From NCBI GenBank assembly GCA_043719155.1, contig JAYSUJ010000015.1:1-36034 (forward strand): DNA of 36,034 bases, in the 5' to 3' direction. Shown piece by piece: positions 23,531 through 31,470 of this stretch. Every line of letters begins with the position of its first letter. Position 1 is the stretch's first letter. The notes under the pieces are model-generated. The model was not told the DNA's origin. It did not search any database and saw only the letters and a list, made by a program, of their open reading frames with translations. The position numbers were made by a program, and so were the translations under genes. Source of the stretch: JBBQKQ01 sp043719155. GTDB lineage: Bacteria > Patescibacteriota > Minisyncoccia > Phycocordibacterales > UBA5272.

Positions 23531-23893
23531 TTACTTCGTTAACCCCTCTATTGTGTTTTTCATCACCAAGGCAATCAGCTCTGAAGACAAAAGTATGAAC
23601 GCACCGATTATCGTATACCACAACGTGGTATTGGCTTTATTGTGATCAGACGGCTTGTTCCAGCCAGTAGGCAAAATATAAAGAAAGCCAGAGTACATAA
23701 TCATAATCACAATAAACGGTATGGCAACATACCGCACCACACGTGTCACAATTAAAATTAAACCAGAAATAGAATTTACTTTTATCGGGTTTTGTATACC
23801 AATGTTTTGTGCATAGGCAAATAAAGGTAAACACAAAATTAAAGCTATAAAAAAGTGAGTAGAAATTTTTTGGAAAGTTTTCATTTTTTTCAT
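23531..23893 (-). CDS. VirB2/TrbC-like pilin-type membrane protein
   Basis: 120 residues. Signal peptide (FFIALILCLPLFAYAQ, cleavage near 28), then NIGIQNPIKVNSISGLILIVTRVVRYVAIPFIVIMIMYSGFLYI (first helix) and TTLWYTIIGAFILLSSELIALVM (second helix). The phrase about a two-helix hydrophobic subunit after a signal peptide is the family pattern of VirB2/TrbC pilins, and GFLYI..TG is typical of the Patescibacteria relatives. A TATACT box (23924-23929) is 30 bases upstream. No ATPase or channel genes of a type IV secretion system are in the window. Confidence 0.75.
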   Translation of the reverse strand: MKKMKTFQKISTHFFIALILCLPLFAYAQNIGIQNPIKVNSISGLILIVTRVVRYVAIPFIVIMIMYSGFLYILPTGWNKPSDHNKANTTLWYTIIGAFILLSSELIALVMKNTIEGLTK

Positions 23894-23969
23894 ATTAAGA
23901 AAGTAATTTTTATTGCTAGTAATAGTATAGTATTAAGAATATAGAATGTACAGACTTGAGACAGTTAGG

Positions 23970-24497
23970 CTATCTACTAGCATCAAAGTTTCTAGCTTTT
24001 ACCACCTCACCTTTTTCATCTATTAAAAAAGTTGGCACGTCTTCACGCACCTGAAACACATCTACAATTGTACGTACAATGAGCCATGCAGCTAGCATTA
24101 AAATAAAATAAATAATAGTTTTCTTTAAACCGTCTCTGGCCTTTTTAATTGCCGAAACGCCTCCATCCCACTTTTGATTCCACATTATCATGGCTCCATA
24201 GTACATCACAAAAATAGGCACAAGCAAGAGGGTAAATAACAACAACCAAACTAAAGCTCGGCTTCCTGTTTCTACTAAATCCCCAAAGTCACATTGCTTT
24301 GTATATGCTTTACACTCGCCAGCAGAAACCGGGTTTCGGCCACAAACCATAAGACTCGGGAACACCGGGTCTTTACTTTCACAGCCAGCTGGGTCGCTAT
24401 AGCCAAAAATACTAGCGGCTGATACCGAAGCTTGGAAACTTGTATTTAAAACAAAAATTAGGCAAGTTATAAGAAAAAAAATTTTAAATAAATACAT
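23970..24497 (-). CDS. VirB2-like membrane protein with Cys-rich ectodomain
   Basis: 175 residues. Signal peptide (IFFLITCLIFVLNTSFQA, cleavage near 26), a short extracellular segment with four Cys (AGCESKD, VCGRN, GECKAY, QCDFG) likely to make two disulfides, a first helix (ALVWLLLFTLLLVPIFVMYYGAMIMW) and a second (TIIYFILMLAAWLIVRTIVDVF), then a soluble tail. It is an elaborated relative of the neighbouring two-helix proteins. It starts 18 bases after the solute-binding-protein gene, so the two are probably co-transcribed. Confidence 0.7.
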   Translation of the reverse strand: MYLFKIFFLITCLIFVLNTSFQASVSAASIFGYSDPAGCESKDPVFPSLMVCGRNPVSAGECKAYTKQCDFGDLVETGSRALVWLLLFTLLLVPIFVMYYGAMIMWNQKWDGGVSAIKKARDGLKKTIIYFILMLAAWLIVRTIVDVFQVREDVPTFLIDEKGEVVKARNFDASR

Positions 24498-24515
24498 AGT
24501 CTTTTTTACAATTAA

Positions 24516-25886
24516 TTATTTTAATTGTCGTACCAACTCAGCCTCTGCATTTTTAATTATCTCGCTTGGTGTTTGGCGAGAGCCGGAAATAGCGTCAACT
24601 ATTTGTTCAAATATTTTAGTAATGAGATTTGGTATTGGCTCCATAATAATATCTCCACGTTCTGCAGATTTAAACACTACATCCTTTAGAGGATCTATCT
24701 GGTCTATGTACAGCTCATCTTGCCTGGCAGGTGCCAAATTGTAGGCAACGACTATCTTTCCTGACATTTCTTTAGAGGAAATATCTTCTAAAACCTTTTG
24801 TGCCAACTCTGGTTTGCGAGTTTTAGATGTCATAGAGGCTGAGTATATTTTTGCATAGCTCACATTTCGAAAATTGGCGGTGTCACCTTTTGGACTTGGA
24901 ACTAGAGCTATCTCATAGCTCAAGTGAGGATTTTTAGTATCAATATATTGTTTGTCAGAGGCTAAGCCCAGGTACAGACCTAAATTTCCTGAGGCAAACA
25001 AGTCTCTGTCAGTCGGTGCTCTTTTGGACCAAGTATAAACTTCCTTTATGTTTGGATTAACAAAAGATGTAAAGAAAACAAAGACTTGCTCTGCCAATAA
25101 ATCGTTTTTAAGTTTTAACTCTTCATTGGATGTCCCAAAGACACTTTCGAATTTTTCTGAATAGGAAATTACACCCTTACTTTCTTTTGCTTCAAACTTT
25201 CTTTCTATGACATTATTTTTCAGCTGTAACAAAAGAGAAAGTAAAATCTCCCTGTGATGCAGAACATTGTTCATAGAACCCAAAGCGATAGCTCTTTGAA
25301 CATTGTTGTTGTCAGTATTTGTAAAACCTAGAACCCTAGAAACAAAAAGTGGTATTTCCCCCCAAGTCAAAGGTGCTTTGGTAAATCCAGCATTGGTTAA
25401 AATATCAGTGTTCACATACATGACTAGTGGGTCGATAGCAATAGGAAAGGCAAAGACACCTGTTTCTCCAAAAAGTTTATAAGTAGACCTTACATATTTA
25501 GCTTTAAAGGTTTTTTCTGAAATTAGGTCTTGGGAAAAAGAATAATTAAAATTTTTGATTGGGACAATTACATTTTCCGGTACTAGTAAAATGTCAGGGG
25601 CCATGTCATTGGCCGAACTTTCAATAAACTTATTTATCAAACTTTGTTCTGGTACCTCTTGATACGAAACCGAGTAAGTTTTAGCATTTTGAGAATATTC
25701 GTAAAAAATCTGATTCATCTTTTCGGAAGACAAAGTTCCCCACACTACAATATTTCCAGTAAGTTTTGGGTCTACTCCACTTTTTCCGAACTGGGAAATA
25801 GAAAAAACAAAAATACCCAAAACACCTAAAACAAAACCTGCTATCATTACAATTTTCTGAAAACCACCTTGTGTACTATTGTCCAT
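24516..25886 (-). CDS. Membrane-anchored family 1 extracellular solute-binding protein
   Basis: 456 residues. An N-terminal uncleaved-looking helix (about 12-32, IVMIAGFVLGVLGIFVFSIS) without a lipobox Cys anchors a periplasmic-binding fold: IVVWGTLSSEKMNQIF, ..APDILLVPENVIV, FAFPIAIDPLVMYVNTDILTNAG, LTWGEIPLFV, SGNLGLYLGLASDK. This is the sugar-binding (SBP_bac_1) pattern. No ABC permease or ATPase gene is adjacent; instead VirB2-like genes follow. A TGC-TAGACT extended -10 box (25902-25907) lies 15 bases before the ATG. Confidence 0.88.
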   Translation of the reverse strand: MDNSTQGGFQKIVMIAGFVLGVLGIFVFSISQFGKSGVDPKLTGNIVVWGTLSSEKMNQIFYEYSQNAKTYSVSYQEVPEQSLINKFIESSANDMAPDILLVPENVIVPIKNFNYSFSQDLISEKTFKAKYVRSTYKLFGETGVFAFPIAIDPLVMYVNTDILTNAGFTKAPLTWGEIPLFVSRVLGFTNTDNNNVQRAIALGSMNNVLHHREILLSLLLQLKNNVIERKFEAKESKGVISYSEKFESVFGTSNEELKLKNDLLAEQVFVFFTSFVNPNIKEVYTWSKRAPTDRDLFASGNLGLYLGLASDKQYIDTKNPHLSYEIALVPSPKGDTANFRNVSYAKIYSASMTSKTRKPELAQKVLEDISSKEMSGKIVVAYNLAPARQDELYIDQIDPLKDVVFKSAERGDIIMEPIPNLITKIFEQIVDAISGSRQTPSEIIKNAEAELVRQLK

Positions 25887-25901
25887 AAATATTATGGATT
25901 T

Positions 25902-25910
25902 AGTCTAGCA
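25902..25910 (-). promoter_or_regulatory. Extended -10 promoter of the solute-binding-protein gene
   Basis: Minus-strand TGC-TAGACT, with TAGACT at 25902-25907, 15 bases before the ATG. Confidence 0.5.
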
Positions 25911-25939
25911 CGCAAATTTTATTTTGCATCTTTTTGCTT

Positions 25940-26491
25940 TTACCTTTTTTCTATCAACAAAACAAAATGATAATCATCCTTATAAACTTTCGGATACACA
26001 GCTAAACCCGCCTCTGTAAACATTTGTTCTAAATCTGACTCTCTTAAAACCGAGTTTTTATGTAGATGCGAACCGCCCAAATGTTTATGCCAGTCTATAA
26101 ATAAAATCCTACCTCCTTTTTTTAAAACTCTTTTCATTTCCAAGATACAAGTTTTTCTATGTTTTAATAAATAGAAAGTGTTAACAATTAAAATGCAATC
26201 TATAGAGTCGTCTCGAAGTCTTGTTCCGTCTGGGTTTTCTATGTCCCCCCAGACTGTTACTATATTTTGAAATTCAGTGATTTCTCCCTTTTCTAATTTT
26301 CTTTTTTCTTTTAAGATATCAAGATCTAAATGCTCTAACAAATCTTTATGTACGTCGATGGCAAAAATTTTACCATCTGGGCACAGCCCAGATAAAATTT
26401 TTGCCTCACCACCTACCCCACAACCAAAGTCAGCGACGTGGCTGTCCCGGCGAAGCTTTAATTCATTAAAATAATCAGAGATTTTTAGCAT
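25940..26491 (-). CDS. Class I SAM-dependent methyltransferase
   Basis: 183 residues. Motif I is VADFGCGVGGEA (about 19-30), then KIFAIDVHKDLLEHL (acidic loop binding the ribose), VTVWGDIENPD, DSIDCILIVNTFYLL and VLKKGGRILFIDWHKH (post-motif). The fold is that of UbiE/methyltransferase 11 type enzymes; the substrate is not indicated. It is monocistronic, with a TGC-TAAACT box 9 bases before the ATG, and divergent from the first secreted cysteine-protein gene. Confidence 0.9.
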   Translation of the reverse strand: MLKISDYFNELKLRRDSHVADFGCGVGGEAKILSGLCPDGKIFAIDVHKDLLEHLDLDILKEKRKLEKGEITEFQNIVTVWGDIENPDGTRLRDDSIDCILIVNTFYLLKHRKTCILEMKRVLKKGGRILFIDWHKHLGGSHLHKNSVLRESDLEQMFTEAGLAVYPKVYKDDYHFVLLIEKR

Positions 26492-26500
26492 AGTATAAAA

Positions 26501-26509
26501 AGTTTAGCA
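26501..26509 (-). promoter_or_regulatory. Extended -10 box of the methyltransferase gene
   Basis: Minus-strand TGC-TAAACT, with TAAACT at 26501-26506, 9 bases before the ATG; a near-leaderless transcript is expected. Confidence 0.5.
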
Positions 26510-26530
26510 TGTCTTTTTTCAAAAGCTTAT

Positions 26531-26559
26531 TTGACACTTTCATTCATTTCATGTAGAAT
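26531..26559 (+). promoter_or_regulatory. Consensus sigma-70 promoter of secreted cysteine protein 1
   Basis: TTGACA (26531-26536), 17-base spacer, TAGAAT (26554-26559). This is the best -35/-10 pair in the window. Confidence 0.8.
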
Positions 26560-26589
26560 TTTAAAACTGCAATCTCAAAACCAAACAAA

Positions 26590-27000
26590 ATGGGGTCTAA
26601 AGTGAAAAGTATTGCATTGGCAACACTCCTAGTCATTTTTTCACAAACTGACACTAGGGCAGAAAACCCTTTCGAGGGCAAGACCTGCACTGTTCCCCAG
26701 GGACCAGAGCGTTCGGGCATCATGATAGAAGCAGGAAAGTATGGCGACGAAACCGACGAGAGTGACTGTGGCATATTTAGTGGCGACAAGTTTGTCATCA
26801 CTAGTTTGCCGAAGTACGCCGAGCTCGAGGTAGTGGTTACCCAATACGGCATAAGAAAAAGATTTAGGAGTATAAACCTCCTACACCCAAGGACTGGCGA
26901 GCTCTACAAGAGCAAGAGAGTTGTCTGCGAGCTGGACGTCCCTTATAGGGTTTCGCAAGAAGTCCTAAGTCTAATCCGCGAAAAAGGTGTTTGCAAATAG
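26590..27000 (+). CDS. Secreted four-cysteine protein, paralog 1
   Basis: 136 residues from ATG 26590; GTG 26602 is an alternative that would give a tidier signal peptide (KSIALATLLVIFSQTDTRA, cleavage near TRA-E). The mature part of about 110 residues has four cysteines shared with the protein at 31031: GKTCTVP, DCGIFSGD, VVCELDVP and the C-terminal VCK. The motif G-K-x-C-T-V-P-x-G, ..RSGIMIEAGKYG, and a strand-rich middle suggest a small disulfide-bonded beta-domain acting outside the membrane. Family not recognised. It stands alone, GC-richer than its neighbours, with its own promoter and hairpin. Confidence 0.85.
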   Translation: MGSKVKSIALATLLVIFSQTDTRAENPFEGKTCTVPQGPERSGIMIEAGKYGDETDESDCGIFSGDKFVITSLPKYAELEVVVTQYGIRKRFRSINLLHPRTGELYKSKRVVCELDVPYRVSQEVLSLIREKGVCK

Positions 27001-27022
27001 TTGGCAACAACTGAAGACACCA

Positions 27023-27050
27023 AGCCCCGGCAACTAAAGTTGCCGGGGCT
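27023..27050 (+). terminator. Hairpin after secreted cysteine protein 1
   Basis: AGCCCCGGCAACT (27023-27035) pairs perfectly with AGTTGCCGGGGCT (27038-27050). The following T content is weak (AAATTTATT), so termination may be less sharp. It resembles the hairpin after the paralog (shared GTTGCCGGGG arm) and lies between convergent genes. Confidence 0.7.
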
Positions 27051-27074
27051 AAATTTATTAAAAAAATTTAAAAA

Positions 27075-29438
27075 TCATCTCTGCATCCTAGCAAGTCTCA
27101 ACTTAAGGTCATGTATCATCTCGCCAACTTTAGTATCGCTCTCGTTTAAACCATTCAACATTTTACTTTCAAGCAGATTTACCATATGTGCAATTTTTTC
27201 TCTTCGTATTCTATTTTCAGTTGCATTGAAACTATCTTCTGGAAGAAAACTAGAAAGCAATCTTGACCGAGCTGGATGTTTTAGTTTTCGCAAAGCTTTG
27301 GCCTCTATCTGCCTTATCCTTTCCACCGATACTTCAAAGAAATCACCAACTTCCCTTAAAGTCATTCCTTGTTCCTCCAAAGATTTGTGCATTGCTACAT
27401 TTGCCTCATCTGCCATACTAGCTTTTGCATGCAACTCTCTTCCATGCTTTTCAGCTTGGGCTCCGATACCAAAACGCATACGCAAAACACATTCCTCTCT
27501 CGGTGTTAAAGTCAATAATGACCTACGCACCTCTCTTTGCATTTCTTTTTCAATCAAACCATCTAACTGTGTAGCCGGCTGATGCAGAAGCCTGCCGTCA
27601 CCAGAAACGTCAGAAAGAGATAGACTTGCATCACCAAATATTTCAGTAGCGGGTACTTGTGAATATTGATACATTATTCTAATCAAATGTCTTTGAAAAT
27701 CGGCAAGTAGAGTACCCTCTGATTTTATAATTTCTCCTCTATCACCCAACCCTTTTTGATTTGACCCGACAATACTGATATTGTCACCTCCACCCATCAT
27801 TACATTGTCCAAGGCCTGTTTTGCAAATTCTCTAGCTTTTTCCAACTCGGTTGGGGCTCTATGCGGATAGTTTGCAGCTATACTTCTTTCAATGTCATCT
27901 ACTTTTTTTCTCGCCAAACCAGAGTTAGAAGGTTCCCTCACTTGTCCTTTGGTATTGCTCATTCCTAAGGCTTTACTAAATTCAAATTTACGGATAAAGG
28001 ATTCTAATACATTTCTCAAATAGGAAAGATAATGCCTAGACTCGGCTTTAGTGGGGTCATAATTTTCTACAGCCCTCATTATGGCAAAATTTGCCATCTG
28101 GAAAAGGTCATCACTCTCCGCCTTGCTCATCGTTTTTGGAATTTTCTCTTTTAGAGATTTTATTACAAATAAAATAAAATTTCTATTATGTAGCATTACC
28201 TCCCTCAAAGCATTGGCTGCATTTTTATCGCCAGTTTTCCAGTCTTTAGCTGCTAAAAAAGTAAATTCTCTTTCCTCTTTTGAAACAGGTTTTTTATCCC
28301 AACTATTCCACAAAACCTTTTTTTCATCTTTTACCTTTTGCTTGAACTCACTTTTTTGAGTTTCACTTAAGTCTTTTGAGGCTTCGATCATTTTAAGAAA
28401 ATCTGTTTTCCCAAGCCATTTATATTTTCTATAACACGGCATATTGGCTATGTCTGGCATCATTGGGTCTTGCACATTTTCCTCTTCAATATTCACAGAC
28501 TGAGTTTCATAATTCTCTTCATCATCCCCCACTTCTAACAACGAAAAATCTTCGAGACCAAGGTAAAAATTGGCGGCAACCCTATTTACAGCTTCATCTA
28601 CTGGGTCATCCTCTTCACTTTCAGGTTCCGACCCTTGACCTTCCTCTATTTCTCTGTCAATTTCCATATCTAAAACAAGTGCTGCTCGCTCTACTTTTGT
28701 GATCGGGGCAGACCCAAAAGCATACAGTTGGGCAAATGGACTTTTTACTGCTTTAAAATTTTCATCTATTACCAGAGTACTGGGTGTATCTAAAAATAAA
28801 GTAATATCTTGTATCCTTTGTTTTATAGCTTCATTACTTTCAACTTTTTCAATTTCACTTAGATGTGTGCCGTAGTTGATAAGGAAATCTCGCGAAAAAA
28901 TCTTTCTTAAAATAGCTATATCTTTTGGATAACCGACTACTAAAGTTTCGTTTCCGTCCCTATCTTTCATCGGCCAAAAGTTTATATTTAGTGCTTTTAA
29001 TGCGTTTATAACATCACTTTTCTTGTCATCGTTTAAATCTTTTTTTAAATCAAGACTTAGCTCAGACAAACCTACAATATTTTCATCGTCTTCAAAAACT
29101 GTTCTGTCATTGGGCCTTACTCTAGTCCTACCTGTTTCGTCATATACTTTTTCTTGTATTTTTAATCTGGCATTGAAAACACCTCTTTCCAAGTCAAGAT
29201 CCTCACTCCTCGTTTGGTTATTTTGATACTTTACTTTTTCCAAGTCAGACAAAACCTCCATCAATCTATCAACACGCATGTTTAAAACCTTACCACTCTG
29301 TCCAGTCAGCTCTTCTAAAGTTATATCGGAATAATCTCGCTCTAAAGCTAAACGTGCCCTTTCAGCTCTGACGGCTTTTTCGAGTATACCTCTTGCTCTT
29401 TTTGATTCCGGCTTATCTGGTTTTGGAACTGTTGTCAT
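27075..29438 (-). CDS. Giant divergent sigma-70 family protein
   Basis: 787 residues, nearly twice the size of RpoD. The first 430 or so residues are not sigma-like: charged helical segments, an acidic linker (about 265-285, EEGQGSEPESEEDDPVDEA) and no known motif. About 440-485 is region 2-like (DLFQMANFAIMRAVENYDPTKA, YLSYLRNVLESFIRKF). About 643-658 begins region 4 (LTLTPREECVLRMRFGIG); an insert of about 30 residues follows; then MTLREVGDFFEVSVERIRQIEAKALRKLKHPARS (about 691-725) is a clear region 4.2 helix-turn-helix. It should recruit RNA polymerase to some promoter class or act as an alternative sigma; the regulon is unknown. A TATACT box lies 25 bases upstream. Confidence 0.88.
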   Translation of the reverse strand: MTTVPKPDKPESKRARGILEKAVRAERARLALERDYSDITLEELTGQSGKVLNMRVDRLMEVLSDLEKVKYQNNQTRSEDLDLERGVFNARLKIQEKVYDETGRTRVRPNDRTVFEDDENIVGLSELSLDLKKDLNDDKKSDVINALKALNINFWPMKDRDGNETLVVGYPKDIAILRKIFSRDFLINYGTHLSEIEKVESNEAIKQRIQDITLFLDTPSTLVIDENFKAVKSPFAQLYAFGSAPITKVERAALVLDMEIDREIEEGQGSEPESEEDDPVDEAVNRVAANFYLGLEDFSLLEVGDDEENYETQSVNIEEENVQDPMMPDIANMPCYRKYKWLGKTDFLKMIEASKDLSETQKSEFKQKVKDEKKVLWNSWDKKPVSKEEREFTFLAAKDWKTGDKNAANALREVMLHNRNFILFVIKSLKEKIPKTMSKAESDDLFQMANFAIMRAVENYDPTKAESRHYLSYLRNVLESFIRKFEFSKALGMSNTKGQVREPSNSGLARKKVDDIERSIAANYPHRAPTELEKAREFAKQALDNVMMGGGDNISIVGSNQKGLGDRGEIIKSEGTLLADFQRHLIRIMYQYSQVPATEIFGDASLSLSDVSGDGRLLHQPATQLDGLIEKEMQREVRRSLLTLTPREECVLRMRFGIGAQAEKHGRELHAKASMADEANVAMHKSLEEQGMTLREVGDFFEVSVERIRQIEAKALRKLKHPARSRLLSSFLPEDSFNATENRIRREKIAHMVNLLESKMLNGLNESDTKVGEMIHDLKLRLARMQR

Positions 29439-29463
29439 ATTTATTTTAAGTTAATATAAAATC

Positions 29464-29469
29464 AGTATA
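29464..29469 (-). promoter_or_regulatory. -10 box of the giant sigma gene
   Basis: Minus-strand TATACT preceded by TTG, 25 bases before the ATG. Confidence 0.45.
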
Positions 29470-29487
29470 CAATATTTAGAAAAAAAA

Positions 29488-30891
29488 TTACCAACCAAAC
29501 TGTTTCCCTACCTCTTCCGGAGTCTCGCGCTTTCGGATTATTTTCATCTCTCCATTTTGGATCAAAATTTTAGCCGGCGAAGACAAGAGACAATGGTGAG
29601 AGGCTAAAGAGTCTTGATAGGCCCCAGTGTCTAAAAGAGCAATGTAAAAATCGTCACCTGTTTCGTACTTTGGGAGAACCACCCCATCTCCACCGTTGGT
29701 GTATTTGTCGTCCGAGTCACAAGACGAGCCAGCAAGCCAAGCTCGCTCGAGTTTTTGGGCTCGCATATTACTAACCGGTACGATATGCCACTTTTGATGC
29801 AAAGCCCAAGTGTCTACCAGATCATTCATAAAAGACCCATCAACCACATACCATTTATTTTTGGCTTTATTGTCAACTTTCTTGTCAGCAATAACTTTAT
29901 AAATAGTTATTTGGGCGGGTGCCGCCACAAAGCGACCCCACTCCGAAACTATGTTTGGGTGCTTTAGCTGTAAGTCGTCACAGACTTTTTTAAAAGTTTT
30001 TACAATCTCCTCAATTACTTTTTTCAAAGAATAATGTTTTTTATATTTATTGTAAGCAATAGCTGCACCTCCACCGATATCCAAAGTATCGAGTCCAACA
30101 TTTTTTATTTTCATTTTTTGAAAAAGTTTCAAGGCTTGGGTGATTGGAATTGTAAAACCATTTAAAGTTTCTATTTGCGAAGAGATGTGATAATGCAAAA
30201 TTTGCAAATTTTTGATTTTACCCAAGTCTAAAAGCTCTTCCTCAGTAAAACCAAATCTATTATATTTTTTGTCCCAATGCGCATCTATTTTCACAGACAA
30301 ATCTACCCGTATACCGACAGGGCCGTCAAATTTTTTCAGTCTTTCAAGCTCTACATGGTCCTCGATAATTGGTATAACGGTCATACCTTTTCCCCTAAGT
30401 TCCTCTATCAAAGAAATATATTTTTCGGTTTTCGGACCATTGCAGACCACTCTTATTTTAGAGTTAAAGTGGTTTTGCTCTATCATCCTCTTCACTAAAT
30501 ATAGCTCGTTCGCAGAAGCCACATCCAAGTTGGCACCTTCGGCTACAGCAGCCAAAACAAACTCCTTGTTTTGATTTACTTTCATCGGATAGTGATAAAA
30601 ATATTTACCTTTGTAGCCCAAAATTTTTATATAGGCGGCAAAGGTTTCTATTAAATCTCTAACCCTATCTTCTATGACTGTTGGGAAAAAAATTTCTGTT
30701 GGCGTACCAAATTTCTGCACAATTTTTCCAATATCATATTGAAAATTACCTTCTCGTACCATCAGAGTATCGTCTTTGGAAACATCGAAATTTTCAGTAT
30801 GTACATCTTGGTTTCCCAGTCCCCAAAACTCCCGAAAACCATTTTGTTTGGTAGACCTAGCTTTTTTACTTATACGTGTCTTTTTTTTCAT
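29488..30891 (-). CDS. Arginine decarboxylase-like fold III PLP enzyme
   Basis: 467 residues, compared with about 630-660 for SpeA. After a basic tail (MKKKTRISKKARSTKQ), the alanine-racemase-like barrel includes YHYPMKVNQNKEFV, with Lys104 as the expected PLP-binding lysine, LDVASANELYLV, RVDLSVKIDAHWDKKYNRFG, HYHISSQIET, TLDIGGGAAIAY, and the second-domain active-site block GSSCDSDDKY, close to SpeA's CDSxD. LDTGAYQDSLASHHCLLSSPA near the end also fits. It probably decarboxylates arginine or a related amino acid to a polyamine precursor; the substrate is inferred. Start and -10 box (TATAAT, about 35 bases upstream) are plausible. Confidence 0.85.
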   Translation of the reverse strand: MKKKTRISKKARSTKQNGFREFWGLGNQDVHTENFDVSKDDTLMVREGNFQYDIGKIVQKFGTPTEIFFPTVIEDRVRDLIETFAAYIKILGYKGKYFYHYPMKVNQNKEFVLAAVAEGANLDVASANELYLVKRMIEQNHFNSKIRVVCNGPKTEKYISLIEELRGKGMTVIPIIEDHVELERLKKFDGPVGIRVDLSVKIDAHWDKKYNRFGFTEEELLDLGKIKNLQILHYHISSQIETLNGFTIPITQALKLFQKMKIKNVGLDTLDIGGGAAIAYNKYKKHYSLKKVIEEIVKTFKKVCDDLQLKHPNIVSEWGRFVAAPAQITIYKVIADKKVDNKAKNKWYVVDGSFMNDLVDTWALHQKWHIVPVSNMRAQKLERAWLAGSSCDSDDKYTNGGDGVVLPKYETGDDFYIALLDTGAYQDSLASHHCLLSSPAKILIQNGEMKIIRKRETPEEVGKQFGW

Positions 30892-30955
30892 GTTTAAAGT
30901 GAGGAAATTAAAAATTATTAATGCAATTATACGCTATTTGAATCAAAATTAACTC

Positions 30956-30983
30956 TTTACAAATTATTTTTATGTGTTATAAT
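30956..30983 (+). promoter_or_regulatory. Promoter of secreted cysteine protein 2
   Basis: TTTACA (30956-30961), 16-base spacer, TATAAT (30978-30983) preceded by TGT, so also an extended -10. Confidence 0.75.
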
Positions 30984-31030
30984 TTAAAAGCTTGGTTTGA
31001 TGCCACTAAACCCTCAGCAGGAGACGTATC

Positions 31031-31417
31031 ATGAAATTTGCAGCCAAAATCTTGCCTTTCGTCCTCACTCTTGCTCTCGGCGGCAACGCCTTGGCGAGTG
31101 AGTTGGTCGGCAAGATCTGCACTGTCCCGCCAGGACAGCACAAGCAAGGCGTGATGATTGACGCCCAAAAACCCGGCAACAAAGAGGAGTGCGCCTGTGG
31201 CATTTACAGCGGTGATGTGTTCACCATTGTCGATGTTCCAAAAACTGGGGACGTGGGTGTGACTGTGGTCCGTCATGGATCCCAGAAAAAAACCCGGCAA
31301 ATCTACACCTCGGACAAGGGACACTTCTTAAAGCGCGCTGCCTGCGAGCTTGACGTAAAACATCAAGTCACACGGGAAATTCTCGACCTCGTCGAGAAGA
31401 CGCAAATCTGCAAATAA
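31031..31417 (+). CDS. Secreted four-cysteine protein, paralog 2
   Basis: 128 residues. A textbook signal peptide (KFAAKILPFVLTLALGGNALAS, cleavage near ALA-S) precedes a mature domain aligned with the protein at 26590: GKICTVPPGQHKQGVMIDA, ECACGIYSGDVFTIVDVPK, ACELDVKHQVTREILDLVE and a final ICK. AGGAG (about 31019-31023) is a good Shine-Dalgarno site 7 bases before ATG. Base use is strikingly GC-rich: 38 of 60 bases at 31081-31140, against 10 of 60 at 31861-31920 in the next gene. It is probably exported and disulfide-bonded; function unknown. Confidence 0.9.
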   Translation: MKFAAKILPFVLTLALGGNALASELVGKICTVPPGQHKQGVMIDAQKPGNKEECACGIYSGDVFTIVDVPKTGDVGVTVVRHGSQKKTRQIYTSDKGHFLKRAACELDVKHQVTREILDLVEKTQICK

Positions 31418-31431
31418 TCAAGGCAAATATT

Positions 31432-31470
31432 TGGCCCTGACAACTTGAACGTTGCCGGGGTCATTTTTTT
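31432..31470 (+). terminator. Terminator after secreted cysteine protein 2
   Basis: TGGCCCTGACAAC (31432-31444) pairs with GTTGCCGGGGTCA (31451-31463) with one mismatch and two wobble pairs, followed by seven T (31464-31470) that overlap the stop codon of the convergent gene. Confidence 0.85.

Noticed and set aside
27001..27074. Integron-type attC site or insertion-sequence end next to the GC-rich genes
   Set aside because: The hairpin is a simple perfect stem placed as a terminator; no attC core sites, no shared direct repeats around the GC-rich genes and no integrase or transposase in the window.
30892..31030. tRNA or riboswitch in the gap before secreted cysteine protein 2
   Set aside because: Only a short GGTTT/AAACC stem is visible in the leader; no cloverleaf arms, T-loop sequence or known riboswitch core.
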